DNA of 64,000 nucleotides from Woeseiaceae bacterium (GTDB taxonomy: Bacteria; Pseudomonadota; Gammaproteobacteria; Steroidobacterales; Woeseiaceae). The stretch is from contig JAJFKT010000030.1 of assembly GCA_021773075.1 (NCBI GenBank), positions 62,001-126,000 on the forward strand, in the 5' to 3' direction. The notes beneath the pieces were generated by a model. That model had not been told where the DNA came from. It saw only the letters and a program-made list of their open reading frames with translations, and did no database searches. The translations under genes and the position numbers were made by a program. Shown here piece after piece: positions 9,351 through 18,965 of this stretch (position 1 is its first letter; the number at the start of each line of letters is the position of its first letter).

Positions 9351-10445
9351 TCAAGCAATTAACGTGTAGCGACCGCCAGAGAGCGATTCGACTTCACCAT
9401 GAAGCTCCATGATCAGGAGCATGGAGGAAAGCTCAGCAATCGTCAATCCGGATTGGTTCCTCAGTTCGTCAATCGTCGTCGGGTCGTGACTCAGAACTTC
9501 GCGCAAGGCCGAATAGTCGTGGTCTCCTTCGGGCGCTACGGACTTGCTCACTGGTGACTTTGTTAGCGTTTGTTGCAGGTGGCTGGCCAGCGGTGCCAGC
9601 TCGGAGCCGATGTCGCCCGCCGTTTCTACGAGTTTCGCGCCCTGCCGAATTAATTCGTGACAGCCACGCGCAAGTGGATTATGGATAGAGCCGGGCAGGG
9701 CGAATACCTCGCGACCCTGCTCTGCGGCGAGCCGGGCGGTGATCAGCGAGCCGCTACGCCGAGCGGCCTCAATGACCAATGTCCCGAGAGACAGCCCGCT
9801 AATAAGACGATTGCGTTCCGGGAAATGCCGCCTGTCCGGCGGCGCACCGAGCGGGTACTCGCTGACCAGTGCACCGCTTGCGGCGATTTGATGGGCGAGA
9901 TCGTGATTTTGCCGCGGATAGACACGATCGATACCGTGGCCAAGCAACGCGACAGTACGCGCGCCAGCATCCAGGGCGCCGCGATGTGCTGCAGTATCGA
10001 TTCCCTGCGCCAGGCCGCTGACAATGGCGTAGCCGCTTGTGGCCAGATAACGTGAAAACTCCACGGCATTGCGTATCCCGCCTCGTGTCGGGTTGCGGCT
10101 ACCGATAATCGCGAGCGAGGGGAAGTGCAGGGTGTCGACATCACCATTGACGAACAGTAGCAGCGGTGCGCCGCGGATCTGCGTCAGCAATTCCGGATAT
10201 TCCTCGCCGCCATAGACAACGATATGGTGCTTGTCACCCTGCAACCAGGCAAGCGCCCTATCGAGTGCGGCTTCGTCTGGCATGGTGAGTGAGCGTGCCT
10301 TCTTAGCGGGCAATCCGGTATCACGGAGACTTTGTTCGCTCTGCCTTACAGTGGCATCAATATCTCCAAAGCGCTCGAAAAGGCCGTCGAGCTCCGTAAC
10401 ATTAATGTAGGCGTGGGCAAGAGTCAGCCATGCGCGTTGATTCAT
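9351..10445 (-). CDS. dprA: DNA processing protein DprA/Smf
   Basis: Loads RecA onto incoming single-stranded DNA during natural transformation. It has a Rossmann-like core with IIGSRNPTRGGIRNA, YAIVSGLAQGIDTAAHRGAL, TVALLGHGIDRVYPRQN, VSEYPLGAPPDRRHFPERNRLISGL and GSLITARLAAEQGREVFALPG, followed by a C-terminal winged-helix segment. I place the start at the ATG at 10445 (MNQRAWL; 364 aa). The longer track ORF runs back across a strong terminator hairpin (10485-10515), so it cannot be the true N-terminus. Because that terminator lies only about 40 bases upstream, dprA must depend on read-through or on a promoter inside the terminator region. Confidence 0.95.
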   Translation of the reverse strand: MNQRAWLTLAHAYINVTELDGLFERFGDIDATVRQSEQSLRDTGLPAKKARSLTMPDEAALDRALAWLQGDKHHIVVYGGEEYPELLTQIRGAPLLLFVNGDVDTLHFPSLAIIGSRNPTRGGIRNAVEFSRYLATSGYAIVSGLAQGIDTAAHRGALDAGARTVALLGHGIDRVYPRQNHDLAHQIAASGALVSEYPLGAPPDRRHFPERNRLISGLSLGTLVIEAARRSGSLITARLAAEQGREVFALPGSIHNPLARGCHELIRQGAKLVETAGDIGSELAPLASHLQQTLTKSPVSKSVAPEGDHDYSALREVLSHDPTTIDELRNQSGLTIAELSSMLLIMELHGEVESLSGGRYTLIA

Positions 10446-10484
10446 CTTCGGGCCTGCGACGAGTCGAAGGTACAAGCATAGCGC

Positions 10485-10515
10485 AAAAAAAACGGCGCCT
10501 ACGGGCACCGTTTTT
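10485..10515 (-). terminator. Rho-independent terminator after the LysM lipoprotein gene
   Basis: The 12-base arms (AAAAACGGCGCC and GGCACCGTTTTT) pair with one mismatch around a 4-base loop. On the minus strand the hairpin is followed by eight Ts. It lies 22 bases after the LysM gene stop and immediately before dprA. Confidence 0.85.
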
Positions 10516-10536
10516 CGTCAAGATTTTGAGATTGAC

Positions 10537-11709
10537 TTAGATGGGATTGCGAATCGTGTCGTGAACATGAATTGCATCCGTTGCTTCCATAACCAGACCG
10601 TAACTGATGCGGTCGTAGGTCTTAAAGATCATTATCGTACCGGCTTTTTCGTCCGGTACCTTGACCGTGCCGCCGCGGAATCGATCTTCAACAACTTCAC
10701 CGGTCTGGTAAACAGATAGAACATCACCCACTGAAAGGCCGTTGCTCGAGCCGCGATTCATAACCACAACCTGATACTGGCCAATTTGCGTAACGCCACC
10801 AACGACCGAAATGATTCGACCGTCAATATTGGTGCTCGGTGAGCGCGGGAAAAAATTCAGAGGAACGTCAACGGAAGCAGGAATCAGGCGGTCACCCATC
10901 ACTGCTTCTTGCGTTGAGCTGGTGAGTGCAATCGTTGCCGGGTCACCGGTACGTCTCAGACTGGCTTCACCAATCAGGATGCCATGGTATCCAATCAAAC
11001 GGTTGTCATCGGGGTCATACATTGGATCGCCGACATGCACGACATTGAAGCGGTCGCTCTCTGCAGCATTGTCAATTCCGCGCACATAGACCTCGTTTCC
11101 AGCTGAGGCAATCAGGTGATCTCCACGCGTGCGTAGCAAATAGGGCAGTGCATCGGCTTGAGATTTCTCAAGGACTACGCCTGAACTCAGGAATGCAGCA
11201 ATATCTCCAAAGGGGATGCTGGTTACTGCCTCGGACAGTGGTGTCACGCGAGCCTGTGGCGACATACGGTAGGTCGAGGCCCGAACATTGGTAATTCGCG
11301 TTTGGCCGTCAATATAAACCAGCCCAAGAACATCACCCGGGTAGATAAGGTGCGGATTCTCAATATCCGGATTGACATACCAGATTTCCGGCCAGAACCA
11401 TGGGTCTCGCAGGAACGTCCCCGCTATGTCCCAAAGTGTGTCGCCAACTTTAACGACGTATTCATTCGGGTGGCCAGCAGCCAGAGGTACAGGTTCGTTG
11501 ATGCGCTCAAGTACCGGTTCGTACGATGCGGGCTCTGCGCTGCTTGGCGTCGAATTGCCTCCGGATTGAGTCGTAGAGGCGGTAGACACTGATCCCTGGT
11601 TGCCGTAGCTGTCGGAGGACGGATTTGAGGAACATCCGACCAGCGCTGCAGCTAGCGTGACCGAGGTCAGCCAGAGGCTAAAATTCAGGCGATTCTTGCT
11701 GAGAGACAT
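10537..11709 (-). CDS. LysM-domain lipoprotein, peptidoglycan-binding
   Basis: About 390 residues. A lipoprotein signal peptide ends in AAALVGC, so the mature protein starts at Cys and is lipid-anchored. A linker of Ser, Thr and Gly follows, then one LysM domain (VVKVGDTLWDIAG ... NPHLIYPGDVLGL). The C-terminal 250 residues are conserved in the family that lies upstream of dprA. The role is probably cell-wall binding; no enzymatic motif is seen. The track starts at ATG 11727. I prefer ATG 11709 (MSLSKNRLNF), because it gives a standard signal peptide and a GGAG lies upstream, although the spacing is long. Confidence 0.9.
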   Translation of the reverse strand: MSLSKNRLNFSLWLTSVTLAAALVGCSSNPSSDSYGNQGSVSTASTTQSGGNSTPSSAEPASYEPVLERINEPVPLAAGHPNEYVVKVGDTLWDIAGTFLRDPWFWPEIWYVNPDIENPHLIYPGDVLGLVYIDGQTRITNVRASTYRMSPQARVTPLSEAVTSIPFGDIAAFLSSGVVLEKSQADALPYLLRTRGDHLIASAGNEVYVRGIDNAAESDRFNVVHVGDPMYDPDDNRLIGYHGILIGEASLRRTGDPATIALTSSTQEAVMGDRLIPASVDVPLNFFPRSPSTNIDGRIISVVGGVTQIGQYQVVVMNRGSSNGLSVGDVLSVYQTGEVVEDRFRGGTVKVPDEKAGTIMIFKTYDRISYGLVMEATDAIHVHDTIRNPI

Positions 11710-11727
11710 AATTCGCGTTTGCTCCAT

Positions 11728-11991
11728 ACATAATCAGGTTTGGGCCTGTGCTTAGCAGGCATTGCTATACTATGTCGTTCCGGAGCATTCGAGGCTGCTG
11801 TACGTCACATTTCCAGCCCGAAATAGTCTTCGGAAGGGCCTAATTCACGCGGCATTGTCTGATATCTTATTCAATAAAGTCAAACGTTTAGGCCGCATTT
11901 TGGGTAATTCACGCGATATATCGCTGGATTCATTATGTTTGAAAGGGTCGATTATGACCCCATTTACAGCCGATTGGCTTATGTATAAATC
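11728..11991 (+). other. Divergent intergenic region between the LysM gene and def
   Basis: The largest gap in the window. The only promoter-like element I can point to is an extended -10 (TGCTATACT, 11763-11771) reading toward def; no matching -35 is present. A short GGGTC-N6-GACCC inverted repeat lies near 11946. No small ORF or structured RNA is convincing. Confidence 0.35.
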
Positions 11992-12507
11992 ATGGCAAAA
12001 CTGAAGATACTGGAATTTCCTGATGCTCGTCTGAGGACGAAAGCGACTCCCGTGGAAGTCGTTGACGATGCGTTGCGCGCGTTCATCGGCGAACTATTCG
12101 AAACGATGTATGACGCGCCGGGTATTGGGCTGGCGGCGACACAGGTTGATGTCCACAAGCGCTTGCTGGTCGCTGATGTGTCTGTTGATAAGGACGAGCC
12201 GCATGTACTGATCAATCCGGAGATTCTGGAGAAGGACGGCGTCACGGTTACCGACGAAGGTTGCTTATCCGTACCCGGGTACTACGAAGAAGTCGAAAGA
12301 GCGGAGCACATCAAGGTTCATTTTCTGGATCGTGACGGTGCTGAAGTAGAGCTCGATGCTCACGGTCTGCTCGCGGTTTGCATTCAGCATGAAATGGATC
12401 ACCTCGACGGCAAACTATTCGTCGACTATTTGTCCGAGGCGAAGCGACAGCGCATTCGAAAAAAGCTGGAAAAAGAACGCCGTCAGCAGGGCGCAGTCGT
12501 CGCCTAG
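11992..12507 (+). CDS. def: Peptide deformylase
   Basis: Removes the N-formyl group from nascent proteins. All three family motifs are present in 171 residues: [10 protein letters not shown] (motif 1), EGCLSVPG (motif 2, with the metal-binding Cys) and QHEMDHLDG (motif 3, HExxH-type metal ligands and catalytic Glu). It uses Fe2+ or a similar metal. It is the first gene of the def-fmt-rsmB cluster, and fmt starts 10 bases after its stop. There is no clear Shine-Dalgarno sequence before the ATG. Confidence 0.98.
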   Translation: MAKLKILEFPDARLRTKATPVEVVDDALRAFIGELFETMYDAPGIGLAATQVDVHKRLLVADVSVDKDEPHVLINPEILEKDGVTVTDEGCLSVPGYYEEVERAEHIKVHFLDRDGAEVELDAHGLLAVCIQHEMDHLDGKLFVDYLSEAKRQRIRKKLEKERRQQGAVVA

Positions 12508-12517
12508 TTGCCGTCCT

Positions 12518-13450
12518 GTGAACAAACCTCGTATCGTTTTTGCCGGCACGCCGGAGTTCGCGCTTGTCTCTCTAACGGCGTTGGTCGACGCGGGTCACGA
12601 CGTTGTTGCTGTGTACACGCAGCCGGATCGCCCGGCCGGGCGTGGTCGAAAGCTGACCGCGAGCGCGGTTAAGCGCTATGCCGTGGATCAGAGTATCGCC
12701 GTGTTGCAGCCCGAGACCCTTCGTGATGCAGCCACAGCAGAAGAACTCGAAGCCCTGAAACCAGACGTAATGATCGTCGCAGCGTATGGACTGATCCTGC
12801 CGCAGAACATACTCGACATCCCGAAACAGGGCTGCCTGAACGTTCACGCATCGCTGTTGCCTCGCTGGCGAGGTGCGGCACCGATACAGGCTGCAATTCT
12901 TGCAGGCGATCAGACCACCGGCATCAGCTTGATGCGGATGACTGCAGGTCTCGATTGCGGACCTGTATTTGCCGCTGACAGCATTGTTATCGAAAAGCGT
13001 GAAAGTGCCGAACAGCTGCATGATCGCCTTGCCGTTCTTGGTGGCGCTTTGCTGGTAGCCAGGCTGGACGAAATTCTCTGTGGTGAAACTGCGGCCGTTG
13101 AACAAGACGAATCTCTGGCCAGTTACGCCGCAAAAATCCTGAAGCAGGATGCTGAGCTCGACTGGGAACTGTCAGCGGCGGACTTGCATCGCCGGGTACG
13201 TGCCTACAATCCGGCGCCCGGCGCATTCTTTTTCGCAGGGCCGTCGAATAATCCGCTACGGGTCAAAGTCTGGGACGCAACGCCTGTCGATGTGGCTGCG
13301 GCGACAGCCGGTACGATTGTGCAGTACGACGGCGACGGGATCGTAATGGCTTGTGGTGAGGGCGGCCTGCGACTGGACACGCTGCAAGCGCCAGGGAAGC
13401 GTCGCGCAGAAGCACATGAGTTCGTTAAGCAGATTGATCTGCGTCGATGA
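12518..13450 (+). CDS. fmt: Methionyl-tRNA formyltransferase
   Basis: Formylates initiator Met-tRNA using 10-formyl-THF. The formyltransferase domain shows FAGTPEFALVSL, YTQPDRPAGRGRKL, NVHASLLPRWRGAAPIQ and TTGISLMRMTAGLDCGPV; a C-terminal OB-like domain follows. The track ORF starts at 12356 inside def. The real start is the GTG at 12518 (VNKPRIVFAGTPEF), which gives 310 residues, the normal length. Its stop overlaps the rsmB start by 4 bases (ATGA). Confidence 0.97.
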   Translation: MNKPRIVFAGTPEFALVSLTALVDAGHDVVAVYTQPDRPAGRGRKLTASAVKRYAVDQSIAVLQPETLRDAATAEELEALKPDVMIVAAYGLILPQNILDIPKQGCLNVHASLLPRWRGAAPIQAAILAGDQTTGISLMRMTAGLDCGPVFAADSIVIEKRESAEQLHDRLAVLGGALLVARLDEILCGETAAVEQDESLASYAAKILKQDAELDWELSAADLHRRVRAYNPAPGAFFFAGPSNNPLRVKVWDATPVDVAAATAGTIVQYDGDGIVMACGEGGLRLDTLQAPGKRRAEAHEFVKQIDLRR

Positions 13451-14775
13451 AGCCTGCCGGAGCGAAGGTCAGGGCAGTTGCTGCCGAGGTCGTCGACGCT
13501 GTCGTTACGGGCGGTAGCTCACTTGACGCAGCCGTTGCCAAACATGAGCAGCGCGCCGCAGCGAACGATCGCCCGCTGCTGCGAATGCTTTGTTACGGCA
13601 GCCTGAGAAATCACTGGCAATTGCAAGCTTGGGTACAGCAGCTGATCAGCAAGCCGCTTAGAAAGCGCGATCACATCATCAACTCGCTGCTTGCAATTGC
13701 TCTATATCAAATAACAGAGATGCGAATACCGGATCATGCTGTCGTATCGACCTCGGTAGAAGCAGCGCGGCAATTGCGGCGCCCAAAACTGGCGGGCTTG
13801 GTCAATGCGTGCCTGCGGCGTTTCGGTCGCGAGAATATGGCGGCGACAGAAGGGGGTGATGAACCGTCAGAGTGGAATCATCCAGCATGGATGATAGAGC
13901 GAGTTCGGCAAGACTGGCCGGATGACTGGCGGTCAATCCTGACAGCGAATAACGAACGTGCTCCGATGTGGCTGCGGGCGAACGCATCAAAAAACACCGC
14001 GGCGGCCTATCTTGAACGACTGCACGCCGCCAACATTGAAGCAGATTTGCTGGCCGGGTGGCCGGATGCAGTGCGATTGACGGCACCACAAGCCGTCGAA
14101 AGCCTGCCTGGGTTCGCCGCGGGTGATGCCTCGGTTCAGGATGCTGCTGCGCAAATCGCCGCACGTTGGCTTCTGCGTGACGTCAAAGGCCGGGTACTTG
14201 ATGCCTGCGCCGCACCCGGCGGCAAGAGTGCTCACCTTCTCGAGGTCGGCGCAGACAATGTTTCGCTTGTGGCGCTCGACAATGACGCATCGCGGCTCGA
14301 GTATGTTGCGGAGAATCTGGCTCGAATTGGTCGCGATGCAACCATTATCGCTTCCGATGCATCGAAACCAGAGCAATGGTGGGATCAGGTGCCGTTCGAC
14401 GGCATTCTATTGGATGCACCCTGTTCCGCCTCGGGCGTGATTCGGCGCCATCCCGATATCAAACTGCTGCGGCGAGAGAGCGACCTCGATAACCTGGCTG
14501 AGCAACAGCGCGCCCTATTGGAGTCGCTGTGGCCAACGCTCGCGCCCGGCGGGACCTTGCTGTATGCCACGTGTTCGGTGTTTACGGCGGAGAACGATGA
14601 AGTGACGAAGCAATTCCTGGGAGACCATGGTGACGCTCAAGAAAACGACTTGTTGCCAAATAACAACATCCGCGATCTAATGCGGAGGAAGGCGTGCGGC
14701 TACCAGATTCTGCCCGGTTCGGCAGGGTTGGACGGTTTTTACTACGCCGCCATTCAAAAGAAGAAGGTTTCCTGA
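13447..14775 (+). CDS. rsmB: 16S rRNA m5C967 methyltransferase RsmB
   Basis: SAM-dependent cytosine-C5 methyltransferase acting on C967 of 16S rRNA. The N-terminal NusB-like RNA-binding domain (about 1-140) is followed by the methyltransferase core with DACAAPGGKSAHLLE (SAM motif I), LDAPCSASGVIRRHPD (motif IV, PC) and YATCSVFTAEND (motif VI, nucleophile Cys). At 442 residues it is of usual length. It overlaps fmt by ATGA, and the DUF4390 gene follows 7 bases later. Confidence 0.97.
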   Translation: MKPAGAKVRAVAAEVVDAVVTGGSSLDAAVAKHEQRAAANDRPLLRMLCYGSLRNHWQLQAWVQQLISKPLRKRDHIINSLLAIALYQITEMRIPDHAVVSTSVEAARQLRRPKLAGLVNACLRRFGRENMAATEGGDEPSEWNHPAWMIERVRQDWPDDWRSILTANNERAPMWLRANASKNTAAAYLERLHAANIEADLLAGWPDAVRLTAPQAVESLPGFAAGDASVQDAAAQIAARWLLRDVKGRVLDACAAPGGKSAHLLEVGADNVSLVALDNDASRLEYVAENLARIGRDATIIASDASKPEQWWDQVPFDGILLDAPCSASGVIRRHPDIKLLRRESDLDNLAEQQRALLESLWPTLAPGGTLLYATCSVFTAENDEVTKQFLGDHGDAQENDLLPNNNIRDLMRRKACGYQILPGSAGLDGFYYAAIQKKKVS

Positions 14776-14782
14776 AGCTAAG

Positions 14783-15385
14783 ATGCCCCGGCCAATCATC
14801 AATGAGCACTTAAAACTATCGCGCCGCTTTGTGATCGCGATGCTTGCTGTGCTTGTGTTAGGCAGCGGCCTTGCGCAAGAGGCGATCGAACGACAGGGCT
14901 ATTTCGAGGTCCGGTCTGCGTCCACGCAAGTACTGGACCATGTGCATACGCTGGACGCCCGGCTGCAGCTGGTACTCAGCAGTGAAGCGCTCGCTGCCCT
15001 GGAAAGCGGCGTCACGCTGACTATAGAGATTCAGATGCAGGTGATTCGTGTTCGGCGCTTTCTGACTGACAGTATTGATGCAGAACTTACGATTGATTAT
15101 GAGCTCGAGTACCGGCCACTGAGTCAGCGCTACATCGTGAAAAACCTGAATAGTGGAGATCAGGACTCCTTCGCAACCCTCTACTCGGCGCTGAACAGCC
15201 TGGGACGTATCCAGAATCTGCCTGTGATTGATGACGAATTGCTGCTTCCCAACCGGTCGTATCGTCTGCGACTACGCGCAATGCTCAATACAAAGCAGTA
15301 TCCGGCGCCGTTACGACTACTGTTTTTTTGGCGCGGTCAGTGGCAGTTGCAAAGCGAATGGTTTGAATGGTTGTTAGAACGCTAA
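14783..15385 (+). CDS. DUF4390 family exported protein
   Basis: 200 residues with an N-terminal hydrophobic segment ([19 protein letters not shown]) that looks like a signal peptide or anchor. The rest is soluble and probably periplasmic. The family has no known function, but it is found regularly between rsmB and the ntrY-like kinase in gammaproteobacteria, which suggests a link to that kinase. Its last 19 bases overlap the ntrY start. Confidence 0.85.
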   Translation: MPRPIINEHLKLSRRFVIAMLAVLVLGSGLAQEAIERQGYFEVRSASTQVLDHVHTLDARLQLVLSSEALAALESGVTLTIEIQMQVIRVRRFLTDSIDAELTIDYELEYRPLSQRYIVKNLNSGDQDSFATLYSALNSLGRIQNLPVIDDELLLPNRSYRLRLRAMLNTKQYPAPLRLLFFWRGQWQLQSEWFEWLLER

Positions 15386-17601
15386 AGCGCATATTTTTTA
15401 CTCTGATGGGCGCGCTAGGCGTCACGCTGGTCTTGGTCGCGCTTTTTCTGCTGACACAAACCGTCCAACGCTCCGACGATTTTGACCGTCTGCAGGACAT
15501 CATTCTACTCGTCAATATTGCCGGTGGTGTCATACTCGTACTGATATTAATCGGCAATCTGTGGCGACTTTTTCACGATTACCGACAAAGCGTTCCAGGC
15601 GCAAAATTAAAAGCACGCATGGTCGGCATGTTTGTTGGCCTGGCGGTGTTACCGCTCATCGTAGTGTTCTACTTTTCTATCCAATTTATCAATCGCGGTA
15701 TCGACAGTTGGTTCAATGTGCAGGTCGAAGAGGGCCTCGAGAATGCGCTGACATTGAGCCGCGCCGCCATAGAAATTCGCAAGCGACAAAACCTGTTAGC
15801 AACGACACAGGTTGCGAATCGCCTTGCCGTCGTTCCCGATCGCCAGCTGGTGTTTGAGCTCAGCATGCTGCGGCGAGAGAGCGGCGCGAACGAGATGACC
15901 CTGTACGGTGATAATAATCGCGTTTTAGCGACCAGCTCCGATAGTGCGGCTGCGACGATGCCGAAGCCACTTACTGAGGAAGTCGCGCTACAAATGCGGC
16001 AGGATCGCCCATTCGTGAGCCTTGAACCGCTTACAGCAAACAGCACGGAAATTCGTACCGCCGTTTCCTTTACGTATCGAGTTGGGCGGTTGCGAGAGTC
16101 ACGCACCGTGCAAGCACATTTCCCGGTCGACGAACGGCTCGGCAACATGATCAATAGCGTCGAGACCTCGTACTCCGAGTATCAGCAGCTGGTCTTTTTC
16201 CGCGAAGACCTTAAGGATCTTTTGACGGTCACCCTGACATTCGTATTGTTGTTGAGCTTGTTGGCCGCTATTTACGGTGCTTTCGTCTTATCACGTCGGC
16301 TGGTCGCACCGATTCAGGACCTCGTCGCCGGTACACGGGCGGTTGCGATGGGCGACTTCGATACCAAGCTACCGACACCAACGCGCGACGAAATTGGTTT
16401 TTTGGTCAGCTCTTTCAATGACATGACACAAAGACTCGCAACGGCGAGTCGCGAGGCCACGTTAAGTCAGGCACTGGTCGAGGCCGAGCGCGCAAATCTT
16501 GAAGTCATCCTGGCGCGCCTCTCAACCGGCGTACTGGCACTTGAGTTTGACCTCAAGATTCGCACTGCGAATCAGGCATCCGGATCGATTCTCGGCGTCA
16601 ATCTGGAAAACCGCAACGGCGAAGCTATTCGTGCTGTTGCGAAGGGGAATCCGTTGCTGGAGCAGTTCGTGGATGTTGCCTGCGTGCATCTTGATGCCGG
16701 CGAAACCGAGTGGCGTGAACAAATCGTATTGCGTGGCGAAATCGGCCGGCGCGTATTGACCTGTGCGTGTACGACGTTGCCGGGGGATGACGACAAGGAG
16801 GCCGGTTACGTAATCGTATTCGACGACATAACGGCTTTGTTGCAGGCGCAGCGCGACGCGGCTTGGGGCGAGGTCGCTCGTCGTCTGGCACACGAGATCA
16901 AAAATCCGTTAACGCCAATTCAACTTTCCGCAGAACGCATGCGTCGTAAGTACCTCAATACAATGGATGAGGAAGAGGCGCAGGTACTCGATCGCGCGAC
17001 GCATACTATCGTGCAGCAGGTCGAGGCAATGAAGGAAATGGTGAATGCATTTAGTGACTACGCACGCGCGCCGGATATGGATATCAGTCGTTTCGATATC
17101 GACAAATTGGCGCATGAAATTGTCGATCTGTACCGGGCACAGGAAAGTGACATGGAGATCAAATTGATTTCCGACCCGAATATCCCGCTGGTTGAAGGCG
17201 ATGTCGGTCGCGTACGGCAGATATTGCACAACTTGATTCGCAACGCTGTAGAGGCGTTAGAGGGAACATCGGATGGACGTATCGACGTACAGATAGGTGC
17301 TGCCGAAATTGGGGGAGTGGAGGTTGTGCAAATTCGCGTAGAGGATAACGGACCAGGTTTTAAGACGGGATCGGTGAGCCAGATATTCGATCCCTATGTG
17401 ACAACGAAACCGAAGGGCACTGGCCTGGGACTGGCCATCGTGAAAAAACTCGTGGAGGAACACGTTGGTTCCATCCGCGCGCAGAATCGCAGTGACGGCG
17501 GAGCCATGTTAAGTATTCGCTTGCCGCTAAACGAAGCGGCGAGGGAAAAGATGATCGCCAGGGCGCCAGGGCGCGCCGATAAAAGGAGGGAGCAGGCATG
17601 A
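15367..17601 (+). CDS. ntrY: NtrY-like membrane sensor histidine kinase
   Basis: 744 residues. Three N-terminal membrane segments (about 8-31, 42-65 and 88-109), a periplasmic sensor region (about 110-280), a fourth membrane segment (about 285-310), HAMP (about 310-365), a PAS domain (about 370-490), and HisKA with phospho-His509 in [14 protein letters not shown]. The HATPase domain has [16 protein letters not shown] (near 660) and [16 protein letters not shown]. The layout is that of NtrY, which senses nitrogen or redox signals and phosphorylates NtrX. It is translationally coupled to ntrX (ATGA overlap). All catalytic boxes are intact. Confidence 0.93.
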   Translation: MVVRTLKRIFFTLMGALGVTLVLVALFLLTQTVQRSDDFDRLQDIILLVNIAGGVILVLILIGNLWRLFHDYRQSVPGAKLKARMVGMFVGLAVLPLIVVFYFSIQFINRGIDSWFNVQVEEGLENALTLSRAAIEIRKRQNLLATTQVANRLAVVPDRQLVFELSMLRRESGANEMTLYGDNNRVLATSSDSAAATMPKPLTEEVALQMRQDRPFVSLEPLTANSTEIRTAVSFTYRVGRLRESRTVQAHFPVDERLGNMINSVETSYSEYQQLVFFREDLKDLLTVTLTFVLLLSLLAAIYGAFVLSRRLVAPIQDLVAGTRAVAMGDFDTKLPTPTRDEIGFLVSSFNDMTQRLATASREATLSQALVEAERANLEVILARLSTGVLALEFDLKIRTANQASGSILGVNLENRNGEAIRAVAKGNPLLEQFVDVACVHLDAGETEWREQIVLRGEIGRRVLTCACTTLPGDDDKEAGYVIVFDDITALLQAQRDAAWGEVARRLAHEIKNPLTPIQLSAERMRRKYLNTMDEEEAQVLDRATHTIVQQVEAMKEMVNAFSDYARAPDMDISRFDIDKLAHEIVDLYRAQESDMEIKLISDPNIPLVEGDVGRVRQILHNLIRNAVEALEGTSDGRIDVQIGAAEIGGVEVVQIRVEDNGPGFKTGSVSQIFDPYVTTKPKGTGLGLAIVKKLVEEHVGSIRAQNRSDGGAMLSIRLPLNEAAREKMIARAPGRADKRREQA

Positions 17602-18965
17602 GTAGTCCTCATGTATTGGTTGTCGACGACGAGGCGGATATTCGAGCGTTGATTCAGGACATCCTTAGTGACGAGGGTTACGGTGTGACCGTCGCGGCTG
17701 ATGCCAGCGAAGCCCGCACTGAGCGCTCGCTTCGAAAGTTTGATCTGATCTTGCTCGATATCTGGATGCCCGATACAGATGGAATCACACTATTGCGCGA
17801 GTGGTCTGAAGGCGGTGACCTGAATTGTCCCGTGGTTATCATGTCGGGACATGGCACAGTTGACACTGCTGTTGAGGCGACTCGGCTTGGTGCATTCGAT
17901 TTCGTCGAAAAGCCCTTGTCGCTCGCGAAGCTCTTACGCACTGTCGAGGCGGCCCTTGAGTCAGCCGGAAGACAGTCGCGCGCGGCAAGAAGTCTGTTGC
18001 CATCCTTGCTTGCGCCGGTAGGCCGCAGCAAAATTATGCAGGCCTTGCGCGAACGGGTTCAGCAGTATGCGCGGCACGACGGATCAATGTTGTTGAGTGG
18101 CGAGGCTGGAACCGGACGTGGTGCTTTCGCTCGTTACATGCATGCCTTGAGTCGACGATCCAGTGAGCCGTTAACCAGCCTGACAGCCGCCTCGGTGACG
18201 GATCGCAATGCAGAAGAGCAACTGCTCGGAATTGAGGACGGCGACGAGATCACAGCAGGGGCTTTCGAACGTGCAACCGGCGGCACGCTCGTTATCGACG
18301 ATCTTGCAGATCTTGGCGTTGTAGCGCAGAAAACTCTCTTGGGCGTTATCGAAGACGGGCAGTTCACGCGTGTCGGCGGGTCTCGAGCGGTTAAGGTTGA
18401 TGCACGCATCGTTGCGACCGTCGGTGCTAACTACGAGACGCTGGTTGAGAGCGGCAAGTTGCGCCGCGATTTGGTAGCCCAACTGGGCGAGCTGAATTTA
18501 CGCGTCCCGCCACTTCGGGATTATTCAGAAGATGTACCGGAACTGCTGACCTACTACGTGGACAAGCTGGTGGACTCGGAGGGACTAACGTTCAGGCGCT
18601 TCAGCGTCGCGGCGCAGAATAGGCTACGTAACTATCCGTGGCCGGATAATGTTCGTGAGCTTAAACATCTGGTTCGTCGCCTGTTGTTGTCGGGTAGCGG
18701 TGAAGATATTTCTCTCGAAGACGTGGAGGCAGAAATTACTGCAGTAGCGCCAGTGAATGAACCTCTGGTGAAGCAGGACCTTCTGGCTTTGCCGCTAAGA
18801 GAGGCGCGTGAGCATTTCGAGCGCTCTTATTTGCAGCAGCAGTTGGTGCTTTGCGACGGCAAGGTTGGTGCGCTGGCAAAGCGGGTTGGAATGGAGCGCA
18901 CACATTTATATAGAAAGCTGCGATCGCTGGGCATTGATTTCAAGTCAGTCGGGAGTGACGACTAG
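17598..18965 (+). CDS. ntrX: NtrX-type response regulator with a degenerate AAA+ domain
   Basis: 455 residues: receiver (1-120, phospho-acceptor Asp54, Lys105), AAA+ domain (about 140-365) and a Fis-type helix-turn-helix (about 405-447, [10 protein letters not shown]...[11 protein letters not shown]). The AAA+ core is altered at the key points. The Walker A reads GEAGTGRG with Arg174 where a Lys is expected. The Walker B reads VIDDLAD rather than DE. The GAFTGA loop that contacts sigma-54 is absent (the segment reads [17 protein letters not shown]). The receiver and DNA-binding domains are intact. So it probably works as a sigma-54-independent DNA-binding regulator. Confidence 0.92.
   Translation: MSSPHVLVVDDEADIRALIQDILSDEGYGVTVAADASEARTERSLRKFDLILLDIWMPDTDGITLLREWSEGGDLNCPVVIMSGHGTVDTAVEATRLGAFDFVEKPLSLAKLLRTVEAALESAGRQSRAARSLLPSLLAPVGRSKIMQALRERVQQYARHDGSMLLSGEAGTGRGAFARYMHALSRRSSEPLTSLTAASVTDRNAEEQLLGIEDGDEITAGAFERATGGTLVIDDLADLGVVAQKTLLGVIEDGQFTRVGGSRAVKVDARIVATVGANYETLVESGKLRRDLVAQLGELNLRVPPLRDYSEDVPELLTYYVDKLVDSEGLTFRRFSVAAQNRLRNYPWPDNVRELKHLVRRLLLSGSGEDISLEDVEAEITAVAPVNEPLVKQDLLALPLREAREHFERSYLQQQLVLCDGKVGALAKRVGMERTHLYRKLRSLGIDFKSVGSDD

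Noticed and set aside
10445-10508. Extended dprA N-terminus in the ORF track
   Set aside because: It would translate a strong terminator hairpin; the ATG at 10445 fits the family.
11763-11771. Extended -10 (TGCTATACT) as a definite def promoter
   Set aside because: There is no -35 and the leader would be over 200 bases; it is kept only as a note on the intergenic region.
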